The notes under the pieces: model-generated
The model's database searches: none
What the model saw: only the letters and a program-made list of their open reading frames with translations
Told to the model about the DNA's origin: nothing
Shown: positions 44,530-56,598 of the stretch, piece after piece
Layout of the letters: every line of letters starts with the position of its first letter
Position numbering within the stretch: the first letter of the stretch is position 1
Origin: Limnephilus marmoratus
Taxonomy: Eukaryota > Arthropoda > Insecta > Trichoptera > Limnephilidae
Direction: 5' to 3'
Assembly: GCA_917880885.1 (NCBI GenBank)
Contig: OU862923.1
Coordinates: 22,542,770-22,606,769 of the forward strand
Length of the DNA stretch: 64,000 bases
Made by a program: the position numbers and the translations under genes

Positions 44530-45440
44530 TTTTCCGAAATACAGCCTATAATCGGGAACTAGAAGCTGGAAACTTGCATATAAAAAAATATCCAATTTTT
44601 AAACCAGGTTTGTAGCATTTCGTTCACAGACCACCAGTGTTTAAGTGAGCGATGAAACCATGTATTATTCGGTTGTTCCGCTTCCGGTCCGGCCCGGAAC
44701 TTCGGTTACGGTCCTGCTACTGAGAGCTCCGTTGTAACATCGTTTTCAGTTATTTATACGCGTCGTTTACGAAAAGAAGGGAGACAGCTACAACGGATCT
44801 ATCAGCGGTACGGAACTATTGTGTCTCTGGCAGCCTGCAGCCATTCACCTCCTCCCCTCGCTTTACGTTCATTTAAACCGCTGAAAAATCGCCTCACTTT
44901 GTTTTAAAGGCTAATTAATTGCTACACGATGTTTTTGGTCGAATAACATTTTAATTCTTTGATTGTTACCATTTTTTTTAAATGCTTTTCAGAGCGGGTG
45001 GTCCGACCAGTCAACCATCCAACCGTCATAATTCATATTTAACGATGTGGAAGAGTTAAATATAAAAGTATTTTTTTCAAAGATTTGACCTACGACTGAA
45101 AAAAAACAGTTCTTACGTATTCCATAATCAATTACGAAAAATACGTATTTACCAGGGCAGACGGGATAGTCTGAATTCTTGATACATCAATTCGAAATTT
45201 GAAAATGACAATTGATATAATTGTAAGTATTATTATTATAGGAAGGTATTTTATCCCTTGTCTGCGTTATTATTGACACAATCTATTCAATTTTTAAAAA
45301 TTACACTTAAATTCAAAAGAAATCCGATTTCATTAAACCAGAGTTACACGGACAGACATAAAGAGTTACAACCGAAATTATTATCTTCATGAAATACACT
45401 ATTTTTACCATTGTTTTATATACCTCAATGATCTTTACGC
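44530..45440. other. Unassigned stretch
   Basis: A GC-richer patch with CCGGTCCGGCCCGG lies at 44680-44700. No gene or repeat was supported. Confidence 0.35.
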
Positions 45441-45446
45441 CCTTAA

Positions 45447-46614
45447 GAGAGTTTAACCAGCCGGCGGCCGAAAATCCACATTTCGTCGAAAGTTGTTCTT
45501 ACGATCGTGCAGGGCGGTTACAATGAAAAAGATTAATTATTCTCCGTACCAGCTTTATAACTAGTTATCGATTTTATTTCATTCCAAATTTGCTTTAATT
45601 TATACCTACATCCAAAAATGATGAAAGGCGTGATCATAAAACTATTAAAAATAATGTACTGGTTGTAATTATTTTTTGATTATAAGTGTTTATCATTTTT
45701 CAATAATGTCTAAGTTAATTAAGAATGTTAAAAAAATCTGAAATATATTAGTTTGGAAGTGAGCAAATAAATACACAAACGGACCAATTTTCGTCAAGAA
45801 ACACATGTAGGTACGTATATATTTTTTAATGATTTTATTTGAACTAAAATTAAAATTCTAAAACATGCGATACCCAGATAATGTATTATTTTATTTTACT
45901 GCGTGATTATATGAATTGAAATGACTCTAGATACTAATATCTACAGCCTGTATGTCGGACGAATATCTACATCTCATATGTTGAACTAATATCTACGAAC
46001 TTCAGAGTGTTGACTAATATCTACAGAGCGTAGGTTGAACTAATATCTACAGAGCGTAGGTTGGATTAATCAGCTAAATGTATCCAATAGTTCGATATTA
46101 GGGATTTTTACATACGTACTTACATAAATTGAGTTTTTTAAACTGCATACGCAATATTACATTATTCCAATATGCTATACATAAATGCAAATCCAACCTC
46201 TGCCAGTGCTGTAGATATTCGTCAACAGTTTGGTTCTCATAGATATTCGTCAACAGTTTGAGCAGTAGATATTCGTCAACACTTTGGTTCTCATAGATAT
46301 TAGTTCGATTTTTTCAGTTTTTTGAATTCCTGTAGATATTAGTAGACGCCTCCATTGAAATGGGTGTGGTATTATTATACCATAACGTTTTGTATTCAAA
46401 ATCTTTTTTGAAAATTTAACAAATCTGCCAACGACCTATGGTATAACCTTATTATACTAAAAATATTTTTTTTTCTCAAAATTTAAAACATGCGAATGCT
46501 AGATAAAAGAACAATCTTTCGAAATCCATTTATAATTTTTTGTGGAAAAGAGTCATTACGTTTAAAATCTGATATAAAAATGACATATTTCTGGTTTACT
46601 CTGGTAATACCCTC
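45447..46614. mobile_element. Short TTAA-flanked DNA element, copy 2 (inverted), with nested MITE-S
   Basis: TTAA flanks both ends (45443-45446, 46615-46618). The ends are GAGAGTTTAACCAGCC and, inverted, GAGGGTATTACCAGAG. The whole element matches 1791-2503 in reverse, for example CATTTCGTCGAAAGTTGTTC and GATCGTGCAGGGCGGTTACA. The extra length is the MITE-S copy at 45924-46353. Confidence 0.8.
45924..46353. mobile_element. MITE-S copy 2, 9-bp target duplication with paralogous empty site
   Basis: It starts ACTCTAGATACTAATATC and ends GTAGACGCCTCC. ATTGAAATG flanks both sides (45915-45923, 46354-46362), and the other copy of the host element has a single TTTGAAATG at the matching place (minus strand, about 2028-2037). 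Five direct and several inverse TAATATCTAC-type motifs lie near the ends. Confidence 0.85.
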
Positions 46615-46749
46615 TTAACTTTTGACACATTTTAGAAGTCGGACGGGTTTTGAGTTTTGACTACCCTCAAGCTTAATAAATGATTTACATTAATTATCTT
46701 TTCATAGAAATCAATTAATTTTAGGTGTGATATTACATAAACCTGATTA

Positions 46750-47118
46750 TGAATACCGCACAAGAGTCTCAAATGCTCCCAAACGCTTGGTGTCAGTGAG
46801 ACTATGGCACCCCCAATTGGGATTTGTTGTGAGACTGAATGGATTGTGACTTGATGGTGGGGAGGGGAAGGAGATGGGAGAGATGAAGGAGGAAACCTGA
46901 CTACTATTAAAATCTGGTCACCAAACACGTCATTTCAAGTCATTTCAAACAACGTTTCAGTTCTGAATGGTGGTCTTACACCAGGGCGATGCTGAGAGTA
47001 TCTTCCACTCTGGAACATACCGCAAATACACCTTATATTATTTTTAATTATTAAATTGTGAACGCACGCTGGGATTTGAACCCGCGACCTACGGATTACT
47101 AGTAGCCTTACCCATTTT
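46750..47118 (-). mobile_element. SINE-2 copy with tRNA-like head
   Basis: The minus-strand head at 47118-47062 keeps a GGTTCAAATCCCAGCGTGCG B-box region and a degraded A box. The body contains GGAAGATACTCTCAGCATCG and AACTGAAACGTTGTTTG, and the 3' end is TTGTGCGGTATTCATAATC. It lacks a clear A-tail. Confidence 0.78.
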
Positions 47119-47134
47119 GATCACGGAACCTGTC

Positions 47135-47640
47135 TAAAATTTTTTTTTCGATTATTTATTTATTTATTTTTTCAGGTTCTCCATAAAACAGTTATACACC
47201 AAATTATTACGGAGAATATTACAAAATACAAGAGAAAAAAAGGCCAAGGGGGCATTTTCACTATGTTGAGACATATGTCAAAAGATAGTTACTGAACTCT
47301 CTATAGGTAACATTGAAGATGTCAATGTTCAATGCAGAATCGTTAAGCAGTTGATTTGCTCTATTTAATGGGGCATTCTGAAAGGAAGAAGTTCTCGCTT
47401 TCGGAGCATAAAAAAGTATGTGGGATCTCCCACGAGTATACGCGTTAGGGACATATAGGTTGATCTCCTTCAACATAGGTGGATTCAGTACGGTACCGGA
47501 GATCAGTTTAAAAAAATGTTTCCCCAAAAATATTTTTCGGCGGGCTTCTAACGTATTAAGATCGAGCATTCCTGTTAAGAACAAGGATGGATACAGGAAT
47601 GGGTAGTATGTATATTCCCTCATATACAGGTAACGCATAA
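47135..47640 (-). pseudogene. LINE-C reverse transcriptase C-terminus (Jockey/CR1-like)
   Basis: The minus-strand frame reads FLTGMLDLNTLEARRKIFLG, KHFFKLISGTVLNPPML, KEINLYVPNAYTRGRSHILF, then LNRANQLLNDSALNIDIFN and a stop at 47261. This is the extreme C-terminus of a Jockey-group reverse transcriptase. The 3' end (47150-47175) is an (AAAT)n run on the minus strand. It is truncated at about 47640. A decayed second copy is at 10160-10765. Confidence 0.82.
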
Positions 47641-48225
47641 ACCTTTTTTTTACTTATTATATAGTATTGTGATTATAATTTAGTACGTACATTTCTTGAT
47701 GTAAATTTTCACTGCGATCTACAGAATGTTAACAACGCCCCGATATCAAATCGCACAAAGAACTGGCGGGTTAGTCAGTTTAGATAATCTCTATGAATTC
47801 TGAGTAGGTATAGGGTATAGGTAACCCTTTGAAGTATAGTTATCTTCGATCTGTTGAGATATTATCATTCTCCTACGAAATGGTAAACTCTGCAGTATTT
47901 TAATTGAAATCCTAGCTCGTGGACTCTTCTCAGAATTGAGATCTCAATCGTGCCATTTCTACGCCTTTGACCTAGCACTATTCCTTTGCATTAAATTGAC
48001 AATGCTTCCTGGTTTCGTATAACCAATTATTGTGAATGTATATAGGTAGTTGAAGAGAAAACTGCAAACTTGTAATTGAATTTCCTTTTAGGTTCCTAGA
48101 AAAGCAGTCTCGTTTTTCTGAGTATTCCAATGAAATGTCGATTGTGAAATGACAGAACGGAACAATATTTTAGAAGAAAAGAAGTTGTTAGTAAAAATTT
48201 AAATATGTCATTCCGTCACTTTTGT
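47641..48225. other. Unassigned stretch
   Basis: No gene or repeat could be supported. Confidence 0.35.
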
Positions 48226-48229
48226 TTTT

Positions 48230-48655
48230 TTTTTTCATCATCTCCACACAGGAGGTCCTGCTTCTGTCACGGCCTAGGTCTTCTTTGGGGATGCTATGTA
48301 AATAAGGAGAGGAAGATCTGGAAAGGAAAAAGATACGAAGGACAGGTAGGAATCTGTGAGGCAGTGTGTCCAGGAGTGACGGACGGTTTTCGGAATTCAT
48401 CCCTTCCACTTCGGTGCTAGGGGAGGGGTCAAAAGAGTCCTCGTGAAAAGGTAGAAAGGTCTCCCTCAACCATTCTCTCCAAATCCTGCCCGCCACACAG
48501 TTGGTGAGCAGTCGCATCCGCGCGGGCACCCCTTCTAATTCACCAAACGTAGCGAACCACTTGGGGTTACCCAAAAATTTCAGAGGGCTTGGTTATCCAA
48601 TGAATGGTTCCCGTGGCGGCGGTAACCAAACCCGCCTCCCAAATTGAACCTCAGA
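48230..48655 (-). mobile_element. SINE-1 copy
   Basis: On the minus strand it starts CAATTTGGGAGGCGGGTTTG (48655) and passes GAACCATTCATTGGATAACC and AAGTGGTTCGCTACGTTTGG, to CCTGTGTGGAGATGATG (48235). The 3' hairpin region is altered (GACCTAGGCCGTGACAG). Confidence 0.8.
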
Positions 48656-48867
48656 TTACCTAACCATAATAATATAATAATAGTTTTTGATTAATTTTAG
48701 AGTTATTAGATATTCCCTTTCTTAATCTGATAATTCCTGAGATATGCACGTTACCTCCTATCCTGCCTTGAAGTAAAGGACAGAACACGTTTAACAATAA
48801 AAAAAATCATAGTTTTTTGGGCACTGACTTAACTTTGTACTTATCTTTTTTTATGTGTAGCACTATA

Positions 48868-48930
48868 CTTATTTTCCTCAAGGCCTCCTCTGTGGAGCTA
48901 ATGTAAAAGAAAATAATAAAAAAAATGTGT
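48868..48930 (+). repeat. LINE-A/SINE-1 3' tail fragment
   Basis: ATTTTCCTCAAGGCCTCCTC, TGTGGAGCTAATGT and an A-rich run match the common 3' end. Nothing upstream is recognisable. Confidence 0.6.
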
Positions 48931-49807
48931 TCGTACACCTCTTTTATAATTTCCACAATTTAAAAATTTAAAAAAGAGTCACAAATAAATATAAATACGC
49001 AATTTACTTGCAATATTTGAAAACGATGGAAGGCATACTTTTTATGTCTAAAGCTTCCTAAAGCGGCGATTACCAATATTTGAAGTCGACTGTAAGCCGT
49101 TATGAGCTTTTTATCGTTTTTCCTTGTTTGGTGCGTTATGTCACAGGGTATGATGTTTTAAAAATATTAATATCGCACACCAATGATACATTTTAACTGT
49201 ATAAATAGATATTTATATCTAAATTAAAATGTAGACATATTTCCATATATATGTCAAAATTATTTGTAATTTTAATTAGCTATTTGACTCTTGATTTTTT
49301 TTTCTATTTTAAAGATTAATTTAACCATTTTAAGGAAAAAATATTTTATTTGTAAATAATTGTTGGCGAGTAAAAGCTCCATCGCGAACGGCTGCCACGC
49401 CGAGACTAAGCGTCACAGAGGGTGCATCGTGGTGGGGATTTGGCAAGAGGAAACCAGGCTACACGCCAACGTTAAAAGATTGCGCATAAAATCGTTTTTC
49501 GCGACTGCTGCACCTTGTAGACCTTATTTTACTGATAGCCCTCGTATATTATATTGTAACTTTCCTCAGTGATCATAATATTATGAAATCATATTAACTA
49601 GGTATAAAGGTAGGAAGCCGTAAAATGTACTACTATTTATGTGCACCGACGACCGTCAATATAGTAGATAAGGCCGTAAGTTTTTAACCATATTTCAAGT
49701 TTAATAATTTGAAACGTTCAATATTTTCAAATGGCAAAAGAGTTTTATACTTTGTTTAATTTCAGGTGAAGTTAAAAGGTATAAAATGTTTTAAATACCT
49801 ATGCAGG
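48931..49807. other. Unassigned stretch
   Basis: AT-rich, with a GC-richer patch at 49365-49470 that shows no motif. Confidence 0.35.
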
Positions 49808-49810
49808 TAA

Positions 49811-49969
49811 GGGAACGTACCCATACTACGTGAACCACCTTTTTGTAATTTTTAACCCCCTCCCCCTGTGACCAAAAACCTAAGCAACCCGTCGCTCATT
49901 TGTACCAAGCGTGGTATTTTGAAGACCCCCCCCCCCCCTAAACAGGTCACGGTGTATGAGTACGTTCCC
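49811..49969. mobile_element. PIF/Harbinger-like MITE with polyC core
   Basis: Ends GGGAACGTACCCATACTACG and the inverse CGTGATGAGTACGTTCCC-like right end, flanked by TAA (49808-49810, 49970-49972). Two C-runs lie inside. Sister of 27125-27285. Confidence 0.85.
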
Positions 49970-49972
49970 TAA

Positions 49973-50329
49973 GTACAGTGGCGGTCCGTGAGTTTTCAGT
50001 GAGCTAGAGTGCTAAGATTGAAAAATACAACGTTATTTATTTATTTATTGTGAAAAACAGTTAACATGTATGTCCAATTACATTTCACAATTTTTAGTTA
50101 ATAGTGTAAAACATTAATTATATAGGTACATTAATAATGACAGGTGCTAAAGAATACCTTTATTTCGCTCTTGAAATGATTGTAGTTCATTCGAAAAATG
50201 TCAATTTCAGAAGAAAGGTTTAATAGTGAGGTCATTCTCCATTAGTTATTGATGTTGTTGTAGCTGAAAATGATTTTTTTTAAATTTTAGAAGATTTTCA
50301 GGATATACTGAAATTAATTTCATTTGTAT
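49973..50329. other. Unassigned, with possible LINE tail
   Basis: A TTTA tract at 50034-50050 followed by GTGAAAAACAGTTAACATG resembles a minus-strand LINE 3' end with an (AAAT)n tail. No coding portion is present. Confidence 0.35.
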
Positions 50330-50608
50330 GTATGTTCGCGATAAACTCAAAAACTACTGAACGAATTTTCAAGCGGTTTTCACCAATGGATAGAGTGATT
50401 AATGAGGAAGGTTTTGTGTAAATTGGTTGAAGTATATAATTAAAGGAGAATGTCTGTATGTGGTGGACGAGAGGGCTGGCAAGCGGGCGGTGTGGATTTG
50501 ATTTGTATGCAAATTAATAGATGGCGGTGTGAGTGAAAAGTTAGGTCACTATCTAGTAGATGGCGTTGTGTTTCGTTAGCCACAGCAACGCGTGTACGGG
50601 TCAACTAG
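50330..50608 (+). mobile_element. Helitron-2 copy, 3' part
   Basis: Contains CGCGATAAACTCAAAAACTA, AAGCGGTTTTCACCAATGG and GGCGGTGTGGATTTGATTTG, and ends GCCACAGCAACGCGTGTACG, GGTCAA, then CTAG followed by T (50609). Shared with 59782-60909 and 61703-61985. The 5' end was not found. Non-autonomous. Confidence 0.7.
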
Positions 50609-50609
50609 T

Positions 50610-51530
50610 TCGTATTATTTAATTTTCTCGGCGACCGTGTTTCCTCTTAAGCCGCCGCTACCCGAATTTCTACCGATTTCATACATATCTCCCTTAAACA
50701 CGTTAAAAAGCTTTAAAGCTCTTAAAAAAATATATGTTATTCTTGAAGGTAATATATAAACATTCCCCGCGCCGAAACGCAAATTATATAAAAATCCCTC
50801 GATAGAAAAAAATCGCAAAGTATGCTCCAAAAATTATTATAAACACGTTTGTTTCAGTTATTTTACAAGTTATTTGTATGAAAAAATTCACAGTGTCTCT
50901 TTAAATGCTGTTTCAGACAACCCCCGCGAGATTTTTGCTCTATTTTAAACGAGTCGTGTTTTATTAAACATTTTAACAATTTTCGCATCGATTTTGTCGC
51001 TTTAAACACTAGCGCGTTCCTCTAACATTCGTAATTTCATATCTCTCCATCTTCTTCTTTTTGAGCCCGGTTGCGGCGCCTTAAAGAGAGACCTGTTAGC
51101 ATATTCCCGCAACTACCAATTAGCAGTCAAGTTAAGTAAACTTGTATGAAAACTAATCCTTATCCAGCAGATTACTTTATCCGGCCGATATCGCTTCCAT
51201 AGGCAACCCGTCATTTAGGTAATATTTCATACGGCGAGGTTAGGCCGTAAACTCAATGGCGGCGTGTGAATTCATCACGCGCCGGTTCCCACAAATAGCT
51301 TTATTCCCCGTTTATGAGTGCAGGCCGATTAAGCTATCGAAATAGATTGATAATAATACAAGTATTTCGAGCGATTTATTGTGCAATGGAAATGGCTATC
51401 GAATCCGGAATGACGATAATCAACTGCCTCGCGCAAATCGATTACTCGCTTTGCTGTAAAATATTTTCGTTTCTAACGAATGTGTTATGTGATTTCCCTG
51501 TTATTTCGGGGACATTCTAGTATCAACCTA
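50610..51530. other. Non-repetitive stretch, candidate ancestral sequence
   Basis: This ~900-bp block lacks matches to any repeat family of the window and has more even composition (CGGTTCCCACAAATAGC, CGGCGAGGTTAGGCCG). Frames are short (68 codons at 51314). It might be a conserved non-coding or regulatory stretch, or an intron remnant. No function can be read from it. Confidence 0.3.
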
Positions 51531-51534
51531 CAAA

Positions 51535-51835
51535 CGTCCGTCCCAAAGGTATTGAAATATAAGGAGATGGGCTATCGGCAGTTTTTACTGGGCGGGACTG
51601 TGCTTCCTGGTGTCGCCTATATTTTTTTAACCAATACTACTGCACACCTCACAAAAATCAACTAAATGAACGAATTATTTTCGTATTCAAACTATAATGT
51701 TAACCAATACTACTACACACCTTCGAAAAATCAACTAAATTCCGTATTCAAACTATGACCAGACCTTAATTCCGCTGACAATCGGGCGGAAATCATGGCA
51801 TATCTCCTTATATTTCAATAGCTGTAATCCGTCCC
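51535..51835. mobile_element. Inverted-repeat element (MITE-like)
   Basis: TATTGAAATATAAGGAGAT followed by GGGC at 51550 is matched by the inverse GCCATGATTT-side copy at 51798-51820 (ATATCTCCTTATATTTCAATA). Inside, ACCAATACTACTGCACACCT and ACCAATACTACTACACACCT are tandem. No target duplication seen. Confidence 0.6.
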
Positions 51836-51839
51836 CTAC

Positions 51840-52705
51840 GTATTCGAAAGATGTGTAACCGTGAATGTATTCAAATGTATATTACCCTGCTTTTGGTTTG
51901 TAGTGTTGGACGTTTTTCGACTGGAAAAAAGTCCAACCTGTGAGCCAGCTAATTGTGAAAACCAAACAGTAATCAATTCGTTATTCTCTATCAGCCTTAC
52001 TAAAAAAAACCTTTCACGGCCGATAACCTGTGTTGCTGCAAAAAATTAATAAACCCCGTATACGCTAAAACACGAACTGTTACTAATAAGCTTTCTTCCG
52101 CTGTCACGCTTTAAAATGCATTTTACATCTGGCAACATTGTAAATGGCCATAATTTATTTGTATAAATGCTTTTCCGCCAGGGGCGTTATTGGCGCGCCT
52201 GCGCATTTTTACTCAGCGGACCGCGCAGAAAAAAACAGTAAAACAAAAAAAAATGGTAAATAGTGCGATTTTAATGAATGATTTCTATTATAGTGACCAA
52301 TTCACTATTCTATTCATATAATTGATATATTTACCGTGTTTTTTTGTGGTTTTTCATAAGTTTTAGTCAAGTTATAAGCACATTAATCCTTTGAAAGTTG
52401 AATTGTCAGAAAATTATTTTATATACATGAAAATTCAAATTTACATTAAAGGATCTTTATTTTTTGAGAATTTTTTGAAAGTGGTATTTTTTTTAAAAAT
52501 TAATTTCTAATACTTACATGTGTTCGTAAACGTATCAAAGAAATTAACGTCTTTAGAGACGCAAGAAATCCGTTTTAAATGTCGGTTTATTTTTAAGTTT
52601 TTTTTTTTCATTTAAGCAAACTTCGATAATTTTTATTATTTTTTTATTGTATGCTTGAGGAAATAGTGAAGTGACAGTTTCCTTCCAAATTTATTACATA
52701 AAACC
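51840..52705. other. Unassigned stretch
   Basis: A GC-richer patch at 52165-52230 (GGCGCGCCTGCGC) sits in otherwise AT-rich sequence. No supported gene. Confidence 0.35.
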
Positions 52706-52709
52706 CAAT

Positions 52710-53032
52710 TTGGGAGGCAAGAATGGGTACCGCCACCCCGGGAACCCTTATTGGATAACCAACACCTCTGCCATAGGTCACCCCAAGTGGTTCGCTACGT
52801 TTGGTGATTTAGCAGGGGTGTCCGGGTACATGGGGTGAGGTCTGTCTAGGTCTTAGAGGTGGATGACACACTGAACCCAAGATTCCTACCCACCCCTTAA
52901 ACCCTTTTCCTTCCCAGAACTCTCCTCTCATTCCTTTCCCTAAAAAAGACCCTCCACACAGCATCCCCAAGGATGACATAGGCCCTCAGGGAAATTATTT
53001 TCCTCAAGGCCTCCTGTGTGGAGCTCACGTAA
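52710..53032 (+). mobile_element. SINE-1 copy, short form
   Basis: It runs from TTTGGGAGGCAAGAATGGGT, through CTGCCATAGGTCACCCCAAG and TGGTTCGCTACGTTTGG, to CCCTAAAAAAGACCCTCC and GGCCCTCAGG...CCTCAAGGCC (52981-53011), then GTGGAGCTCACGTAAAAAAA. The middle segment present in 40634-41128 is shorter here. Confidence 0.82.
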
Positions 53033-53264
53033 AAAAATAAATAAGATAAAAGGACTGTGTTTTATAAATTTTGATGTTTTTTTAAATTTCTCTACATTTT
53101 GGTAAGAATTTTTTTTTCCATTTTCAGTTTTTATAAATGGCATTTGTTTTTAAGACACCTTCAAAAATAAGAAATATATACCTAGAACATTCAAAATACT
53201 TTTGAAAAATTCCAAATTTCGTTCAGGCATCAAACAAAACAGTCGTACACATGAGATAAACTAC

Positions 53265-53345
53265 CTATTTTGTGAGGCTAATGAAGCGAAAAAGGTGGGG
53301 AAGAGGAAAGTGGGGAACTATCTGGCTATCCAGATCTAGTGTAAA
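53265..53345 (-). repeat. SINE-2 body fragment
   Basis: AAAAGGTGGGGAAGAGGAAA and TGGCTATCCAGATCTAG match the SINE-2 body in the orientation of 23180-23590. Confidence 0.55.
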
Positions 53346-53394
53346 CCACAACTACCCTACTGGGCAAAGAGAAGCACAAATGTTTATTATTAAT

Positions 53395-53545
53395 TATTTA
53401 TCTCAAAATGTTTACGGTGATAGAACCAAAAGGCATTAAATTCCGGAAATATTTAACGCATTATCTGAAAATATTAAAAATGAGACATTTTATTCAAAAA
53501 TCAAAACAAAAGTTAAATCATTCTACCTCCGTAGAACATGAAAAG
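53395..53545 (+). pseudogene. LINE reverse transcriptase C-terminal scrap
   Basis: One frame reads IFNALSENIKNETFYSKIKT then KVKSFYLRRT and a stop at about 53540. The FN.LSENI......K.KVKSF pattern is the usual end of CR1/Jockey-type proteins. Only about 30 residues survive. Confidence 0.55.
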
Positions 53546-53937
53546 AAGTAATACATATTGTGGACAAATACCTAGATCTATGAAAAACAAATAATATTGT
53601 GAACGAATACCTACTAGATCTTTTAACCATTGTTAATAATAATAAATACATTAAATTACTATCTTACATTATGTTCATAAGCATTATAATAATCAGTTAA
53701 GTATTATTTTAATATTAAGTATTATATTATTAAGTAACTAGCTGGGTTACCCGGCTTCGCTCAGGAAAACATTCGAGAATGTTCTGGAATGTTTCACATT
53801 GATGTTCCCAATTCTCTATTCTCGAACATTTCACAATTTTCCAGAAGGTTCCGGAATGTTCTGGAACGTTGTGGAATGCTCTCAAATACTCTGACTGGGG
53901 TGTCCGGCATCGCTCATGGAGTTGATGTGAGATTGAA

Positions 53938-54068
53938 TTGACGTTCGAATTCACGACGGATCTTGCTTTATATACCCCATATGGGTAGTCCCATATAAAA
54001 AAAATTCAAATGTTCCAGAATAAGGTTCCAGATCATTCCACAACATTCAGAAGTGTTCTGGAATGTTC
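53938..54068 (-). promoter_or_regulatory. hsp-like promoter inside Helitron-H copy 2
   Basis: The minus-strand order is perfect three-unit HSE (54056-54068), second HSE (54008-54020), TATA box TATATAAA (53967-53974) and an initiator-like TCAATTC at 53935-53941. The arrangement equals copy 1. It would direct transcription toward lower coordinates and out of the element's CTAG end. Confidence 0.58.
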
Positions 54069-54387
54069 CACAATGATCTGAACTGTTCCGGTATGTTCCT
54101 GAACGTTCCATCCTATTCCCGAACATTACAGAATGTTCCGAGATGTTCTGGAATGTGGTGGAATGCTCAAGAATACTCTAGAATTTTTTGAACTGTTCTA
54201 GAAATTTCAACGGAGTGAAACTTCCAGCTCTTATATCTTTAAAAGCACGCCCTTCAGGTAAGAACAGGAACTATCTTCATGGACTGAGGATAGAGGGCTA
54301 CCACACAATATACCCCCGTTATCGTACCGGGACTCGTCTTTGAGTTTTAGCGGCATGCAAATTGTTTATTTAATAATATAATCCAAA

Positions 54388-56598
54388 CTTCTAGAACTTT
54401 CCAGAACCTTCTAGACTCACTGACACTCTCCGCCACTCATTTCTGAAAGCTTCTTGAACTTTCTCCTTCCATAACATCCTAGAGCATAAGGGAATCTTCC
54501 AGAACTATCTAGAACCATCTAGACTCACCGACATACTCCATCGCTCCTTCCAGAACTTTCTGGAGCCTTATAGAACCTTCTAGAACTTTTCGGAACCTTC
54601 TAGACTCACCGACGTACTCCGCCACTCCTTCCCGAACTTTCTACAGCTTTATTGAAATTTCTAGAAGTTTTAGGAATCTTCTAGACTCACCGACATACTT
54701 CACCACTCCTTATAGATTTTTCTATAGCTTTATCGAACCTTGAAGAACTTTTCGGAAACTTCTAGACTCACGCCACTCCTTCCAGAACTTTTTGCAGCTT
54801 TATCGAACGTTTTAGAGCTTTCCGGAACCTTCTAGATCCACCGACATATTCTACCACTCCTTTCAGAACTTTTTGCAGCTTTATCGTACCTTATGAAACT
54901 TTATGGAATCCTCTGGAATTTTCCGGAATCTTCTAGACTCACCGACATACTCCGCTACTCCTTCTAGAACTTTCTACAGCTTTTTCGAACCTTGTAGAAC
55001 TTTTCGGAACCTTCTAGGCTCACCGACATTCTCCGCCACTCCTACCGGAATTTTCTATAGCCCTATCGAACCTTATAGATCTTTTCGTAACCTTCTATAG
55101 TCACCGGCATACTCCGCCACTCCTTTCAGAACTTTGTACAGCCCTATCGAACCTTCTAGGACTTCCTTCAGCTTTATGGAACCTTCTAGAATTTTTCGGT
55201 ACCTTCTAGATACACCGACACACTCCTCCACTCCTATCAGAACTTTCTACAGCATTACGGAACCTTCTAGTACTTTCCGGAAACTTCTAAACCCACCGAT
55301 ATATTCCACCATTCCTTTCAGAACTTTGTACAACTTTATCGAACCTTTTATTAACCATTATTCTAGAACTTTCCGGAACCTTCTAGACTCACCGAATTAC
55401 TCCGCCACTCCTTCCAGAACTTTGTAAAGCTTTACGGAACCTTCCAGAACTTTCTACAGTTTTATCGAACCTTTTAGAACTTTCCGGAAACTTCTAAACT
55501 CACTGACATATTCCACCATTCCTTCCAGAACTTTGTACAGCTTTATCGAACCTTCTAGAACTTTCCGGAACCATCTAGACTTACCGACATACTCCGCCAC
55601 TCCTTCCAGAACTTTGTAAAGCTTTACGGAACCTTCCAGAACTTTCTACAGTTTTATCGAACCTTCTAGAACTTTCCGGAAACTTCTAAACCCACTGACA
55701 TATTCCAACATTCATTTCAGAACTTTGTACAACTTTATCGAACCTTCTAGAACTTACCGGAACCTTCTAGACTTACCGACTTACTCCGCCACTCCTTCCA
55801 GAACTTTGTATAGCTTTATCGAACTTTCTAGAACTTTCTACAGCTTTGTGAAATCCTCAAGAATTTTCCGGAACCTTCTACACACACCGACTCACTCCTC
55901 CACTCCTTTCAGAACTTTATACAGCCTTATGTAACCTTCTACAACTTTTTACAGTTTTATCAAACCTTCTAGAACTTTCCGGAATAATCTAGACTCACCG
56001 ACATACTCCGCCACTACTTCCTGAACTTTGTACAGCTCTATAGAACCTTCTAGAACTTCCACAGCTTTATGGAACCTTCTAGAATTTTCCGGAACCTTCT
56101 AGACACACCGACACACTCCTCCACTCCTTTCAGAACTTTGTATAGCTCTATCGAACCTTCTAGAACTTTCCGAATCTTCTAGACTTACCGTCATTTATTT
56201 TTGAAAGCTTCTAGAACTTTCTCCATCCACAATTTTCTAAGCATTTGTGAACCATCAGATCCTTCTAGACTCACCGACCTACTCCGCCACTCCTTCCAGA
56301 ACTTTCACGGCTTTTTCGTACCTTCTAGAACTTTCCGGAACCATCTAGACTTATCGACATACTCCGCCACTCCTTCCAGAACTTTGTACAGCCCTATCGA
56401 ACCTTCTAGGACTTCCTACAGCTTTATGAAACCTTCTAGAATTTTCCGGAACCTTCTAGACACACACCACCACTCCTTTCAAAACTTTCTACAGCTTTAT
56501 CAAACCTTCTTGAACTTTCCGGAACCTTCTAGACTCGCTGACGTACTCCTCCGTTTCTTCTAGAACATTCCAGAGTTTTATCGAATTTTCTAGAAGTT
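54388..56598 (-). repeat. ~80-bp heat-shock-element array, copy 2
   Basis: Mirror of 37640-39850. The six-unit perfect GAA/TTC run falls at 56072-56099 and the five-unit run at 55548-55570. Frames through it on the plus strand are repeat products. Confidence 0.88.
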
